Assembly (NCBI RefSeq): GCF_030272615.1
Contig: NC_081411.1
Span: forward strand, 831,936,160-832,000,159
Reading direction: 5' to 3'
DNA from: Cryptomeria japonica
Taxonomy: Eukaryota > Streptophyta > Pinopsida > Cupressales > Cupressaceae
DNA: 64,000 nucleotides
The translations under genes were made by a program, and so were the position numbers. Below are positions 49,409 to 61,170 of this stretch, one piece after another. Within the stretch, counting starts at the first letter, position 1. Each line of letters opens with the position of its first letter. The notes beneath the pieces were generated by a model that worked only from the letters and a program-made list of their open reading frames with translations, was not told the DNA's origin and did no database searches.

Positions 49409-49970
49409 ATGAAATTTATAAAAGGATTTTTTAATTATAAATTAATCTCATAGAGGAATCCAATAGATTGATGGAACTAAGGCTAACCAAATTATTAGGA
49501 ATGTTTGAAGAACATTATTCAATGACTTGAAAGGAAGTAGACATGGATTCTTTCTTGTCAATTTCTTTTTGATATGCATAATTCTTTTGACATTTTGAAG
49601 GGTTGGAATAAGTAAAGGAAGCCCTACTATATGGAATAATTACATTGAAAGATGGTAGGTGAACATTGTGACCTCCTTTTCCATAATATAATTCATTTAT
49701 ATAGCTATAACAAATCCATTGGGCAATGAGTGTGTAACAACCTCGAATGCAAAATGTGTAATAGAGTAAGAGCTACAAACATAGTATCGACTTTCCTCTT
49801 AAGTTGACCACACTACTTTACCAGTGTATTGAAGGTTTATAAGTGCGGATAGTAGTGGTATGAAAAGCATGGATAGAATGGTAGTAAAATAAAAATTCAC
49901 ACTATAAATATAGATTTGTCATACAATGATAAATATAGAGTTGTCATATTTTAGACATAATTCTATCTTT
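49409..49970. other. 562-bp segment between the direct repeats
   Basis: AT-rich, no gene seen. It could be a remnant of what was duplicated or inserted when the 257-bp repeat arose. Confidence 0.5.
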
Positions 49971-50227
49971 GAACTTACAATTAATCTATGAAGAGATTAC
50001 GATAAAATAAATATATCATAAAAATTTAGAATTCAATTGTAACACAATTACAATGTGCACAAAATAACATTAAGAAGAAGATAAGTAATACAATGTTGTT
50101 TATGAAACCAAAATTGTATCAAATGTAGACAAATACAATGTTAAAGGGACAAAGAAAAACAATTATCATGATTAAATATAAAAGAGTTCACACAAGTAAC
50201 ACAGACTTACATGCATATAAATTTGAT
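49971..50227. repeat. 257-bp direct repeat, copy 2
   Basis: Second copy of 49152-49408, ending exactly at the stop codon region of the transposase-like gene (50228). The repeat is therefore 3'-untranslated sequence of that gene, duplicated further downstream. Confidence 0.92.
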
Positions 50228-53200
50228 TCAACCTAATGTATCATCTGCATCCTCTCTCTTTTGCAATGCATCTATGATTGCCTCATGCTCTTCTACTGAA
50301 AGTGTCCACAATACCTTATTAGCAGGTCTACCTTTGTATCTTTCTAATTTGATGTTTGTTGCCACCACCAAATGAGAATAGTGTATAATCTTCTTTTCTG
50401 ATTGGTAGTCTTCATAAGTTGGTAAGTCATTCCTTCTTGTTAAGTATTTGCATAGCCATGTACCAACTACCACAACAGACCCAACTGGATACTAAAAACC
50501 ATCATCATCTACTTGATCACATATCAACTTTTTCTTACGTTCTACACATCTAGCTAGCCAATACTCAACTTGCTCATCATTATCCTCAGGTGCAACAACA
50601 GCATACACATGTCCTAGAAAACAAATTTAAGTACATATAGAAATAAAACTTGTTAGAATTTATAATTCAAATATGTAATCATAAATTATATGACAATACA
50701 TAAAAATATATAATTTAAAGTTATAAACAAGAAATTGAATTAAATTACCAGGTTGTATGAGGTCTGAAACACAATCATAATCTTCCGATGCAAATGCATG
50801 ATCTGGGTCTTCATTTCTTCTAACATCTTCATATTATGTCTCACTAGGTGTTAAGGATTTGTGTTGCCATTCTTCGACCCATTCCGTATTCTCTCATTCT
50901 TCTCATTCACCTGCAACACAAAATTGACAAAAACATGCAAGCTCTCTAGTCCATATAGTCCGAGTGTTAGAATTAGAACTCTTAAATGAATGTCATCTAG
51001 CTGACCCATTGATTGTATCACAATTATATCTTGGAAAGATATTCTCCTCTTTAACTAGCCAGAAGAAACGTCTAATTGTAGAGTTTTGACTTGATCTTGT
51101 GGATAAATTTGCACTACACCAATCCACAATTGCACTTGCATTTTTAAATTTATCCTTTTCCTCGAATTTGAGTTGCTCTCTGCAAAGGGCTCTCTTAACA
51201 CATGCACCGGCACCATCATGTTCTCCTTTCCCGTGTCCAACCTCAAAAAACTCCACATGTGTTCGATATTAGTTTTCTTATGAATCCTACTCAACCAATA
51301 AAACATTCTAGCATTCTTGAATTGCCCTGTGCAATTATCAGACCATATTAGATATTGTGTCATCTGAATTTCTCTCCCTCAAATTTTGAAAAAAGGTCTT
51401 GAAGCAATACTGGGCAAACTCAAATGAGTGTAATTTATTATCACTCATATAGAAATGGTACTCTCTCAAAATTGTGTGATCCTCTTATGTACTATCTAGT
51501 GCATGCCTATAGACAATATGGACAAAAATCAATACTTGCATTGAATTGTAGTACTGTGATTGGACTTCATCTTGTGGTGCAAGCGTGTAGTTCTCTGCAA
51601 AGTCAAGAACTGAAAGTATACTACCAACAGGAAATGTATCCTTACATATTCAAAACTGACCATCGAGCCATCTAGTATTTTGAGTGTGTTTAACATATTT
51701 AGGTACGATGCTACTCTTGAATTCATTCATAAATGCATGAACACTAACTTTTTCAGTGATTAGATCGCATCGTTTTCCAACCTTTCCATCCTTCAGTGGA
51801 TACTCAACAGTTTTAAATCTTTTAACATCAGCTAATTGTTGTCCAAAATCATTTGAAAGATTTGCATGCAAACATTCATCCAACAATGCAAGATTGCCAC
51901 ATATAACACATACACCATAAACACATGCATTGAAAAGAAAATTGTGTTCATTTAGTGGGTTGCAAAACAAACTTGAAATAAACTCCTTTATAGTTTCAGG
52001 TGGTATATTTATACCATATTTTTGGAACATTCCATTACTATGCATGGTAACACGTATATATTGAAATACATCATAATGGTAGCAAAATTGAACATGAGTT
52101 TTGCAACAACATGTGACTCTTTCCTTGTTAATTCGAACATACCAAGGTTTACACTTTTCAAAAGACCTTTGACAAATGCTAATAGTCAACACCTTATCAT
52201 CCAAATAAAATTTATACAATTCAAGTCATGTCCACAGGTGTTTTGGATGTGGATCATGAATTTTTGACCCAACTCTTAATTTAAGAACATCTCTAACATT
52301 AGGTGATACTCTCGTATTATCGTGCCAGAATTTTTCGATCAAATTTTTTACTTCACCAGTAAGTTTCATATCAAACCTTTGTAGTCTACCACTAAAAGTC
52401 CACAATTTGTTTGCCGGATCACTTTCAAAATTAACTCTTCTTTTTACAACTCTTGACAAAGTTTTGCGATGAATATTAAGATATCCACTTATATTACTCA
52501 TCATTTTTTTATTAGAAGTTGTTTGACTTACTAAAGTTGTTATTATTGCCCATCGTGCCACATTTTTATCTTTAGAATGACTTTTCTTTCCAATTTTATC
52601 AAAGGCACTAGCAACAGTTGATACAACTTGTTTTAAAGACTCATCCTTCTTCTTGGGTTTGACATAAAATCCTAACTTCTTCATCACTTTTCGCATTTTA
52701 GTCATTTTAATTAGTTGTACGATTAATTGACATTGAAACCCAAATTTCTTATTATAAAAAAAATGTCTAAACAATCTATTTGCATGTGTCCTAATCTGTC
52801 TCCATGAAACCAAGTCAGGAAGGTTGTCTAGTAAATCACTTTTAATTTCAAAATTTTCATTCATTTGATTATCATTCAAACATGTTTCATTTTCAATTGG
52901 TGTTTCCATGTCTACATACACATTATTGGTTTTAGTTGCAGGTGGATTTTCAATTTCATTTGGAGTTTCAAATTCGGTTTCAATTTCAGTTTCAAGTTGA
53001 GATCTAGTTTCATTTGGGGTTTCAATTTGGGTTTCAATTTCAGTTTCAACTTGAGTTATAATTTCATTTGGGGTTTGATTTTCAATTAGAATTTCATTTA
53101 ATCAGTAATTTGCTTCTACTAAATCACCAATTTCTTCATGAGAAAAAATATAGGGTTGTGAAGACATACATGTATCCAATAATAGATTAAAAGATGCACC

Positions 53201-53410
53201 TGAATTAAATGGTTATATTGTGTTTCTTTTGTCAACATTTATGGTCTCATTGATGTTCTCCTCTTCTAAAACGATTGTGGAACTTGAAGCTCCTTGTCTC
53301 ATTCTTGATCTTCTCTCTCGTTCACGCATTACCTCCTTCTCCCTATTTGTTGCAATCTCCTCAGTTGTCAGAACCTTCCTTTGCCTCTTCCTGCGTTGAT
53401 TTGATCCCAT
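50225..53410 (-). pseudogene. DDE-transposase-like gene of the 11.1-kb transposon (unassigned family)
   Basis: ATG 53410 gives MGSNQRRKRQRKVLTTEEIA, a basic, NLS-like start, then an ETEIETQIETPNE repeat region (53100-52920). The core is nearly one frame to 51650 with one stop: LVSWRQIRTHANRLFRHFFY, GYLNIHRKTLSRVVKRRVNF (helix-turn-helix-like), WYVRINKERVTCCCKTH, ACVYGVCVICGNLALLDECL. Next come ILSVLDFAENYTLAPQDEVQ (about 51600), WSDNCTGQFKNARMFYWLSR (about 51340) and, after a frameshift, FFEVGHGKGEHDGAGACVKR (51250). These three blocks supply conserved acidic residues spaced like a DDE/D catalytic set. C-terminal exons are EDPDHAFASEDYDCV (about 50800) and YAVVAPEDNDEQVEYWLARC to PTYEDYQSEK and stop 50228. 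Transposase role is inferred from motifs and location between TIRs. At least four disabling changes. Confidence 0.68.
52920..53100 (-). repeat. Coding microrepeat (ETEIETQIETPNE) in the transposase-like gene
   Basis: Short repeats of tttcaatttcagtttcaa-type sequence encode alternating Glu/Thr/Ile units, probably a flexible linker between the basic N terminus and the core. Confidence 0.75.
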
Positions 53411-53599
53411 GGCTACACCAAAATTTGAATTTGAATTGATCTCCTTACCAAATCGACAATAAGACAAACAAAGAGAATGATTAATCAAAACATTCTCTTT
53501 GCAGATCGTACATGTCAGGCAATAATTGAAAAATCATTCAATCATTGAGATTTGTGCTTGTGGGCCAGATTCTGGCCCAACGGATTTTTTCAGAAACAG

Positions 53600-53740
53600 A
53601 CGCCCGTTATTTAATGAAACGGGTGCCCATTTTTATAATCAAGTGCCCGTTTTTAAAAACGGGCACCCGTTTCGCTTTCAACGGTACAAAGCAAAACGAT
53701 CGCCCGTTTTTTTAATTTAAAAAATGGGCGCCCATTTGTT
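53600..53740. repeat. Right subterminal GGGYGCCC box cluster
   Basis: Copies at 53600-53607 (inverted), 53617-53628, a back-to-back inverted pair at about 53643-53671, and 53695-53740. Same motif as 43532-43650 but located about 0.9 kb from the right end, just upstream of the transposase start, so it may also regulate that gene. Confidence 0.7.
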
Positions 53741-53744
53741 AAAA

Positions 53745-54615
53745 TTAGGGGCGGGAAACAACCCTTAGAATTGTTTTTTGCTTCAGGATAGGCTTGGTCC
53801 CACCAAGCCTATGCTTGGACCTCCAAAAAAATGACTAAGGTAAAACGACATCAAATTTCTACCTTGGCCTGATTTTTTGAGGGCCTTTCTGATTAGATTT
53901 TTTGACGAAACAAAAACCCATTAGAGTTTTTAGCATCCTAATTTCATAAATGTAAATTTCATAGTGATAAGATTATTTTTACTATTTTTGTATTATTTAT
54001 TAATCAAAAGTGGAACCTAAACCTAAAATACCAAGGTTCACTAAAACTTTAATAACTTTTTTGTTTTTAGGATTTTAGAAAAATAAATTATATGACATCA
54101 ATCTACATACAATTCTTTTGAAAATTAAAAAAAAATTGAAAAATGTGAAATTTTCATCAAATTATGGTGATCGTACACCCGATGTTTTGAAAATATACTT
54201 TATTGTCAGTTAAAAATTAATAAAAAAATATATATTCAATAAAAAAATAAGCAAAAATATTTTCATCAATATTTGGTGTCTTAGGTATCATTTCTCAAAA
54301 AGATTTGCAAAAATTCATTTATTTGCATCAAAAAAGGGTGGTCGTACACATGTTTGGTATGGTCCTGAAACAAGCATTTTGAAAAACTGGTTTTTAAACA
54401 TGCCTACTAAAAAGGGATTTCTAGCATGTGGGTATTAAAATAAATTACATATTTAAAAAGTAGACTCCAAGAACTACATTTTCTATTACTGAAGTTTTTT
54501 GAGATTCAATCTCTAAGTGCATCAAATTTTGACATCAATCGACAGAAAATTTGAAAAACAGATAAAACACTTCCACTTTTTGCCCAAAAGTGGGACTCAA
54601 CTTCTTGCGACCACC
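53745..54615. other. Right terminal region of the 11.1-kb element
   Basis: AT-rich, no gene seen. Variants of GGTGRTCGTACAC occur at about 54168 and 54345, resembling the terminal GGTGGTCGC. These may be internal copies of the end motif. Confidence 0.5.
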
Positions 54616-55090
54616 CATATATATGTGCATTTGTATAGGTATTTGTTTATACTCGCACGCGCACACACACATATACACATATACATTTATTATATATATA
54701 TGTATATGTATATATATATGTATATGTATATATATATGTGCCTGCCTTTCTATTTTTTAATTTTTCTTTTTTCTTTTTAGTTTTTTCTTTGTGGGCTTAT
54801 TTATTTTCTTATTGCGTTTTTATCCTCTCTTTTTAATCTTTTTAGTCTTTAGGTTTTTTTATTTTCTTTATTTTTTTGGTTTCTTGTATTGTTTTGGGCT
54901 ATATTTTATTTCTTTTCCTCGATATTTGGGCTTCCTTTCTCTCTCTCTGCCTCTTTTTATTCTTTATCAGGTATGCAACTCGCTATCTTTCCTCTCCTTG
55001 GTATTCTTGTTCATCCTGAATCATGGAGTGTGATTTGAAACGTTGATGATAAAAAATTTCATACACAATCAAATCCAAAAGAAATTATTG
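54616..55090. repeat. Right arm (outer part) of the foldback element
   Basis: Reverse complement of 20217-20670, including ctatattttatttctttt mirroring aaaagaaataaaatatag and the ends caaatccaaaagaaattattg / caataatttattatggatttg. It ends at the AACATTAATA duplication. Confidence 0.87.
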
Positions 55091-57516
55091 AACATTAATA
55101 AAGATGTCAAACAATCAATGATGATACGCTTGTATTCTCTTTGTTGTTTATACTATCATATGGAAATAGATATGATGCTACTACAAACCCTCTTCTATGG
55201 ATGTGACTATCATCTTCAACCTTTTACAAAGGCATGACTGCTTTTATATTTCTTAGCACCTTTTGTGACTGGGACTGGAAGCTTCAAGATCATGACCTTT
55301 AGGGCCTATACTGGAACTGCGCATCTCAGGCTCACAGTGACTACAAGGAATCTACTGTCATGAACTTCATAGACTAGTCTCATCTCTAAAAAAAAGATTG
55401 CTCACTGCACTACCTCTCGTGAAGTATAATGATTGCATCTTTTGATGAAGCCTTTCTTTATCTTTCACGATGACTGTGATTCGTTTTTGTTTGGCCTGCA
55501 TATTTCATCTTTGATTAATCAATGAATCCATTAATGCAACTTTGGCCTATATCTGTCTTCACAAGGTCTGGGACTGCCTTATTGGGATAGGTTTGCACTT
55601 GCTTTTAGAACAATGACTTTTATTGATCACTCTACCTTCGTGATCTCATACATGTTGCACATCCTTGTATCTTCAGGTTTTCTGAGATTGCTATATGAAG
55701 ATTTGTGTGTATGGGCAGTGACCTGCATTGGACTACTGTAGCTATCATTTGACTGACTTTGTGGATACCCTCATACAAATGCTGCATTGAGATTGTCACC
55801 TGTTCCTTTATCGGATTTAGGGTTGTTCGAGGCATTTGTCTTTTGGCAGTGCCTTGACCTCATTACAATGACTTTGGATTGAGAATCTACCCTTTAGTTG
55901 CTCTGAATGCATTTACTATTCTCTTGATTGTTACTAGACAGTGACTTTGCATATACTATCCATGAACTGATTTGAATTCTCATAACCTTTGTTCATGCTT
56001 GTTCACAACATATTATAAGAGTTACTCATTATTCATGTGTCGCACTTTGTTTGTAAGGCTACCTATGACTGAATATTTGTGCCTTCAATGGCCTTCTACT
56101 GATTGTGCATTGGCTGTCATTCATTGTTTAAGGCTGTTCTTGGAAGATCATCGTTAAAACCCTTATTATCACTGTGAATAGTTGTTCCAAACTTGGACTG
56201 CTCTTTGCATAATTTTCACTAGACATATTGTTATCCTTGCCTCTATGACTGGATCTCTCGACTGTCTACTCCACTTTGCAATGCTCAACAAACATTAAGA
56301 AAGGCTCTTGCATTTAGATTGTGAGCTGCTACAAATTTACTGGTATGACCTTGCGGGTATTGGTAATGACCTCATGCTTCCCTGTCATATATGATTGAAT
56401 TTTTTCCTTACCCATGATATAAGGGTTGTATGGGATCATCTTCTTGACTATTGATCCAACATTTTGTATTCTTCTTATCTCCATGATCTCAGTCTTTTTG
56501 GTTAAGATTTCTATCTTGTCCATCTTTAATTCTTTCATAAGCTTTGGAGCCCAAGATGTTTTTATATCTCTGTAATGAAGGTCTCTCCGAAGTCTGCTAC
56601 TACTGAAACTTTTCTTTTTTTAATCACTGATGCTCGAACACTATCATTCAGTGATTGCTACAAAGATTTACACACTTCACTTAGTATTACCATGAGTATC
56701 ATCACAAAACTTCTTCTATATAACCACTTCACTTAATAAATTTACATCAATCAGAGGACCTATCTTTTTTTTTCTAACAGTGTTCTCTGAAACTCATTAG
56801 ACTAAATCCTTTAAAAGCAATGCAAATCTTATCGAAATAATACAATATAACAATGTAGAATCCTTTCAAAACTCAAGAACAAAATAGCAATGAACCCATT
56901 ATAAAATTTGTTCAAATATTGTCACAAAATCACTTAAGATCAGCATCAACCCCTTATAGATAGCCAAAAGAGTCTATTCCACATTTAAAAAAAAACTACC
57001 TCGTACTTTGAAATTCATTGTCTCACCCTTGATCTGCCACTTCACTGTCACTTTCAGTACTTAAAACTCCATGTATACTTTTGCATGTGCTACTGTGGCG
57101 AAGCCTTCTTCTACTACATTAATGAATCCATGAAACCCGACACCCTTCTCATGAACTCTTTCCCCTTGATTGAGAGTCACTGTTCTTGGCAGCCATGGAG
57201 GAATAATCCATGAAAGTGGGGCATTTGATCATCACGTCCCCCCTTTAACTGAGAGTTAGTTCTGAGTCTTATATCTTTTTGGCGGGTTAGAGATGAAACT
57301 TGAAAGCTTAGGAAAATTAAAACTTAAAGAACCCTCCTCTTTCTCAATTCCACAAAGACCACGTGAAAAGCCAACCTTACCTCCTTTCAAAGATGGCTTT
57401 ATAAGGAATAAGATCACCATAAAACATTTTTTTAAATTTCAAATAATGAATAAGGATTTTGTTATAGCATAACAAATTATTTTTGTGTTCAAAGAGGGGT
57501 GAACTTTTATAAAACA

Positions 57517-58260
57517 ATGCTTGCTTCATTTTGGGACCCTAAGACTAAGATGAAAACTCTTAGCATTTATACCAAGGGGGTTAAATTGGATAACAATATT
57601 AACCTTCAAAATATTCTTTTACCTAATTGTTAATAATTTTCAACATGGATAGGTCGTGTCTCTTGAGATGTAGGGAAAGATACAGTAGTGGAAGAGGAAG
57701 GGTTGTTTTCTTGTGGTAAAAGAATTTGTAAGGGAGGAGGAGTATTGTTTGATGAAGAAGTATCTTTAGATGTATGATAGTTTCTATATCTTGCAAATTA
57801 ATCCTTAAGAATGTGAACCTTATGGAGATCATCCATAGTTGCCGATGAATTGGGATATCCTAAACCTTATGTAGAAGATTGTAAGGGAAGATCTATAGGG
57901 ACCTCAATTCCTTGTTCTTGTTTTCCAAGTCCTTATCCTCTATAGCCTTGTTTTGAAATCATATAATAGCCAACCTCAAAGGATGGTTTCCCTTGTGAGG
58001 GAGACTTTGATCATGAATTTCCTTAATTTTTTTTGTGTAAGGATAAGTTGAAGGGCCAAAGGGATGAGTAGATGAAGGAATGTCCTATGTAGGGAGATTA
58101 TCCTTTCTATCATCATTATTCATGCCCTCTTTGGTAGGTTGGGAAGAAGGATCATTATCCTCTGAGGATTCATCTTTGGTTAATGTTATTTAGGAGATGG
58201 ATCATGCATAAAGTGCATAACATCATATTGCCTACAAATATGTTGATGAGAAAGATAAGC
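57517..58260 (-). pseudogene. Possible Ty3/Gypsy-type remnant with G-patch-like stretch
   Basis: On the minus strand at about 57970-57830, GLGKQEQGIEVPIDLPLQSS then GLGYP resembles the glycine-rich, G-patch-like segment found in some plant Gypsy polyproteins. It continues with KVHILKD and a Ser/Pro-rich stretch (PPPLQILLPQENNPSSSTT, about 57760-57690). Several stops occur. It is cut off on the left by the end of the LARD LTR. This is a weak, motif-level resemblance only. Confidence 0.3.
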
Positions 58261-60440
58261 TCTACAATTAAGGATGATCTAGAGGGATTGATACACCAAC
58301 ATTTTGGCCTTGCCAGCCTTGCACTAGAGTATGAATATGAGAATAAGATGGTGGCACGTTGCTCTTCAATGCTTCCTCTTCATTGGAGAGATCATTGATA
58401 GAAGTATTGATTCCTTCGTTATTCTCATAAGATACCCTAGGGAACTTACAAGTGTTAGCCTTTTCAAAGTCATCTCTAGGATTATCAATTTCTACAAAAG
58501 ATTTTATGTTATCTACATATGCTATGCATTTTCTTAAGAATATCCTCATAAAACAACATGCGGCATGGATAAAAGCTTTGCGAAATGATTTGCAAGTAGG
58601 AAATATCTTCGAAATTCTAATGATGCCATATACAAGAGTACTATGAATGAAAAGAAGCAATATGAAGTGAAAGAAACCATTACCCAACACATGATTTTGA
58701 TAAATGTAAAGAAGAAGCAATGCAATCATATGCAAAATATAAAATCAATCAAATTTAGTGAATTTCATTATGAACACCTCAAAACAGATCTGAAAAATCA
58801 AAAGATGGAAGTATAGGACATGTTGGATTCACCAAAATGTGATGTGGTGAAATAGGGTTCACTAGCTTGTATGGGAAAATTAGGAAGCTTTGGAATGTTT
58901 CCACTTTAATCACTTTGATAGGGAGAATTATCCACTTGGCCCAAGATGATCTTAGGTACAAGGTGAATTCAATGGTCCCTCGAGGTGGTACTTGAAAGAT
59001 GACTCAATAATTTAGGAAGAAGGATGTAAATAGGGTAAAAAGATGACCTTTTTGTGCATAAGGAAATAGTAAATTGGCATACTGGTCCTAGTAAAAGAAC
59101 CAATAGAGTAGACTATACCCAATTTTTTGGACAAGTCTTAGGCAAAACAAGTGGGAGCAAGGTGCCAAGCTCAACTTGCTCCCAAGACTAAGTCAACTTG
59201 CTTGGCCCACTCCTAGCAATTTCAACTCCAATAAATTACAAACTGTAGATCTCCACCTACTTTCTCTATACCTATTTCCATAGGTTTGTCACCTATTCCT
59301 TCAATTTGAAAAGAGGGAAAATGTTGGCTAGAAAGAAGTTTGCCTAATTCAAACCTCGGTATTGGAATCAACCTTGAAATTGAATTAAAATGTACTTCAA
59401 AGGAAAGTGTGTTGATATATAGCAAAGGCTAGATTTGAGAATGAGAATGTCTTACACCTTGATGATGCAAATACTTCTTTGAAGGTGATCATAAATGCTA
59501 ATGCAATAGAATGACTCTATAAAAAACCTAAAAGGACATTACAAAAGACATGCTTGCATGATGGATGTTGAAGGTTGCCACAATGAAGAAAATGGTGGAA
59601 TGAAATATCTTAAATACCTTAATTGCTTGATCATTCACGTTCTCTTTGTGTTATCTCATGTGCTTACCCAAAATAAGGGAGGATACCTTGCTTATATACC
59701 TCTACCAAGCATTTCAAGGTGCAAAAATCGGAGCAGGCCAACATGAGAAAATGTTTCCCACTTAAACATCCTGACCATTATGTGGTTTGAATTTTGACCC
59801 AAACACTGGAGAGCAAGGCACCCTAATTGGCCCACTCCAAAGAGCGAGTCACCCTAGGCATCTTTCTCTCTCCAATGTGGCCCCAACTTGGGATCTAAAG
59901 ACCAAAATGGGAGGGAGAAGCTAGAATGACATGTGGAATTGAGGTGGAATGAACAAGACCAAATGTGGGAGTCCATACATGCTAAAATAGGACCTAACTG
60001 AGCGATAAATTGCATAGGGATGATATTTATGAAGTTGTAGTTAGAGAGGACATTAAAGAGATATTTTGGGAGGACTAGTTTAAGATAAAATCGCAAGAAA
60101 TAAGGGCAAAGATCTTCAACTTGTTGTATTCAAAAGAGTAAAGAAGGAGAAAGTTGAAACTTTGTCGCTCCAAAAGCCTAAACTAGAGGAGTAGACCAAA
60201 ATGGATTTGTCAATCAAGATTTCATCGTTTAGAAAGGCTACTACAGAATCCGTAAAGAATAAATTCCTCTTAGAATCACTTTGGAAGATGAAGGACACAA
60301 AATAATATAAAATCAAACTACTATAGTTTGTAGCCTCCCTACAGAAAGACACATTGGACTCGTAGAAAAATACATCCAAAGTATGATAAAGATTGGGAAA
60401 GTGTAAAAAATGGATTTATTAGCTAATTTTAACGCTATAC
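58261..60440. other. No recognisable gene or element
   Basis: About 2.2 kb of moderately AT-rich DNA. Several short frames on both strands (for example 58268-58735 on the minus strand and 59558-59746 on the plus strand) lack known motifs or continuation beyond their stops. Probably old transposon DNA. Confidence 0.45.
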
Positions 60441-61110
60441 ATTCCCATCAAGAGTGTGAATAGGATGAGGGATATATTCCAAACGGAATATGAGTCAATA
60501 AAGGCATATAATAAAATATTTAAAGTGTCCCAAAAATTAAATGAAACATTGGTTGAGAAGCACAAGATAGAATTGTTAATTTTCATATTGCAAAAAGACA
60601 TTAGAGTATAACTAGATGGAAGAATTATTGATACATATATGGATGTTTTAACTATGGCCTACCCCATAGAGGCCCAACCATTGAGGAATAGTGAAACATA
60701 ATAGAAGGAAGCTTTAGATTAATTGCAATTGTTCATTCAACAATTGACCTTGCAATAAGATATCATGGATAGAGAAAATGTGAAGAAGCCTAAATAGAAG
60801 ATTTGGTGCTTTTATTATTCAAGAAAAGGATACTTTATAAATGAGAGCTCAAATGCACAATGATAGAAAAAGGCATTCGCTATCATACGTGAACTACAAA
60901 TAGTATTGGCCAAGATGAAATCATTGTATTGTGGGACATGTGGAGGATGGGGCACTCATGCCACATAAAATTTCACATCCAATGGACTACCTATTTGAAA
61001 GGCAGAAGACCACCTAGACCCTAGATGTTCACTACATCATAACTGTGACAAAAAAATGGATTGGAACTCCTGTGTTAAAGGCCTTGCAAAGTAACCATGT
61101 ATGCTAATAA
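60441..61110 (+). pseudogene. Degenerate gag-like remnant
   Basis: With stops read through, one can follow RMRDIFQTEYESIKAYNKIF, FIQQLTLQ-DIMDRENVKKP, IWCFYYSRKGYFINE and MKSLYCGTCGGWGTHAT. The last two look like worn zinc-knuckle-type segments as in retrotransposon gag. At least seven stops in 670 bp. Low-confidence call. Confidence 0.3.
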
Positions 61111-61170
61111 TGGTGGATACAAAAAACCTCTATGAATAAATTGTTGGCATTATAACAGACAAGGAGAAAT

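Larger units (their letters stand above)
43467..54615. mobile_element. 11.1-kb terminal-inverted-repeat DNA transposon of unassigned superfamily
   Basis: The left end is GGTAAACGCACAAAGTTGTG; the right end, reverse-complemented, is GGTGGTCGCAAGAAGTTGAG. About 19 of the first 25 bases match. Excising it rejoins the foldback right arm (gattttgtatata with atatatgtgcattt, compare 20657-20680). The target is a TA run, so the duplication length cannot be read. It encodes a minus-strand transposase-like gene (53410-50225) and a convergent plus-strand multi-exon gene (46649-48677). Subterminal GGGYGCCC boxes occur at both sides. I cannot place it in CACTA, MULE, hAT, PIF/Harbinger or Tc1/mariner from its motifs. 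Confidence 0.72.
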
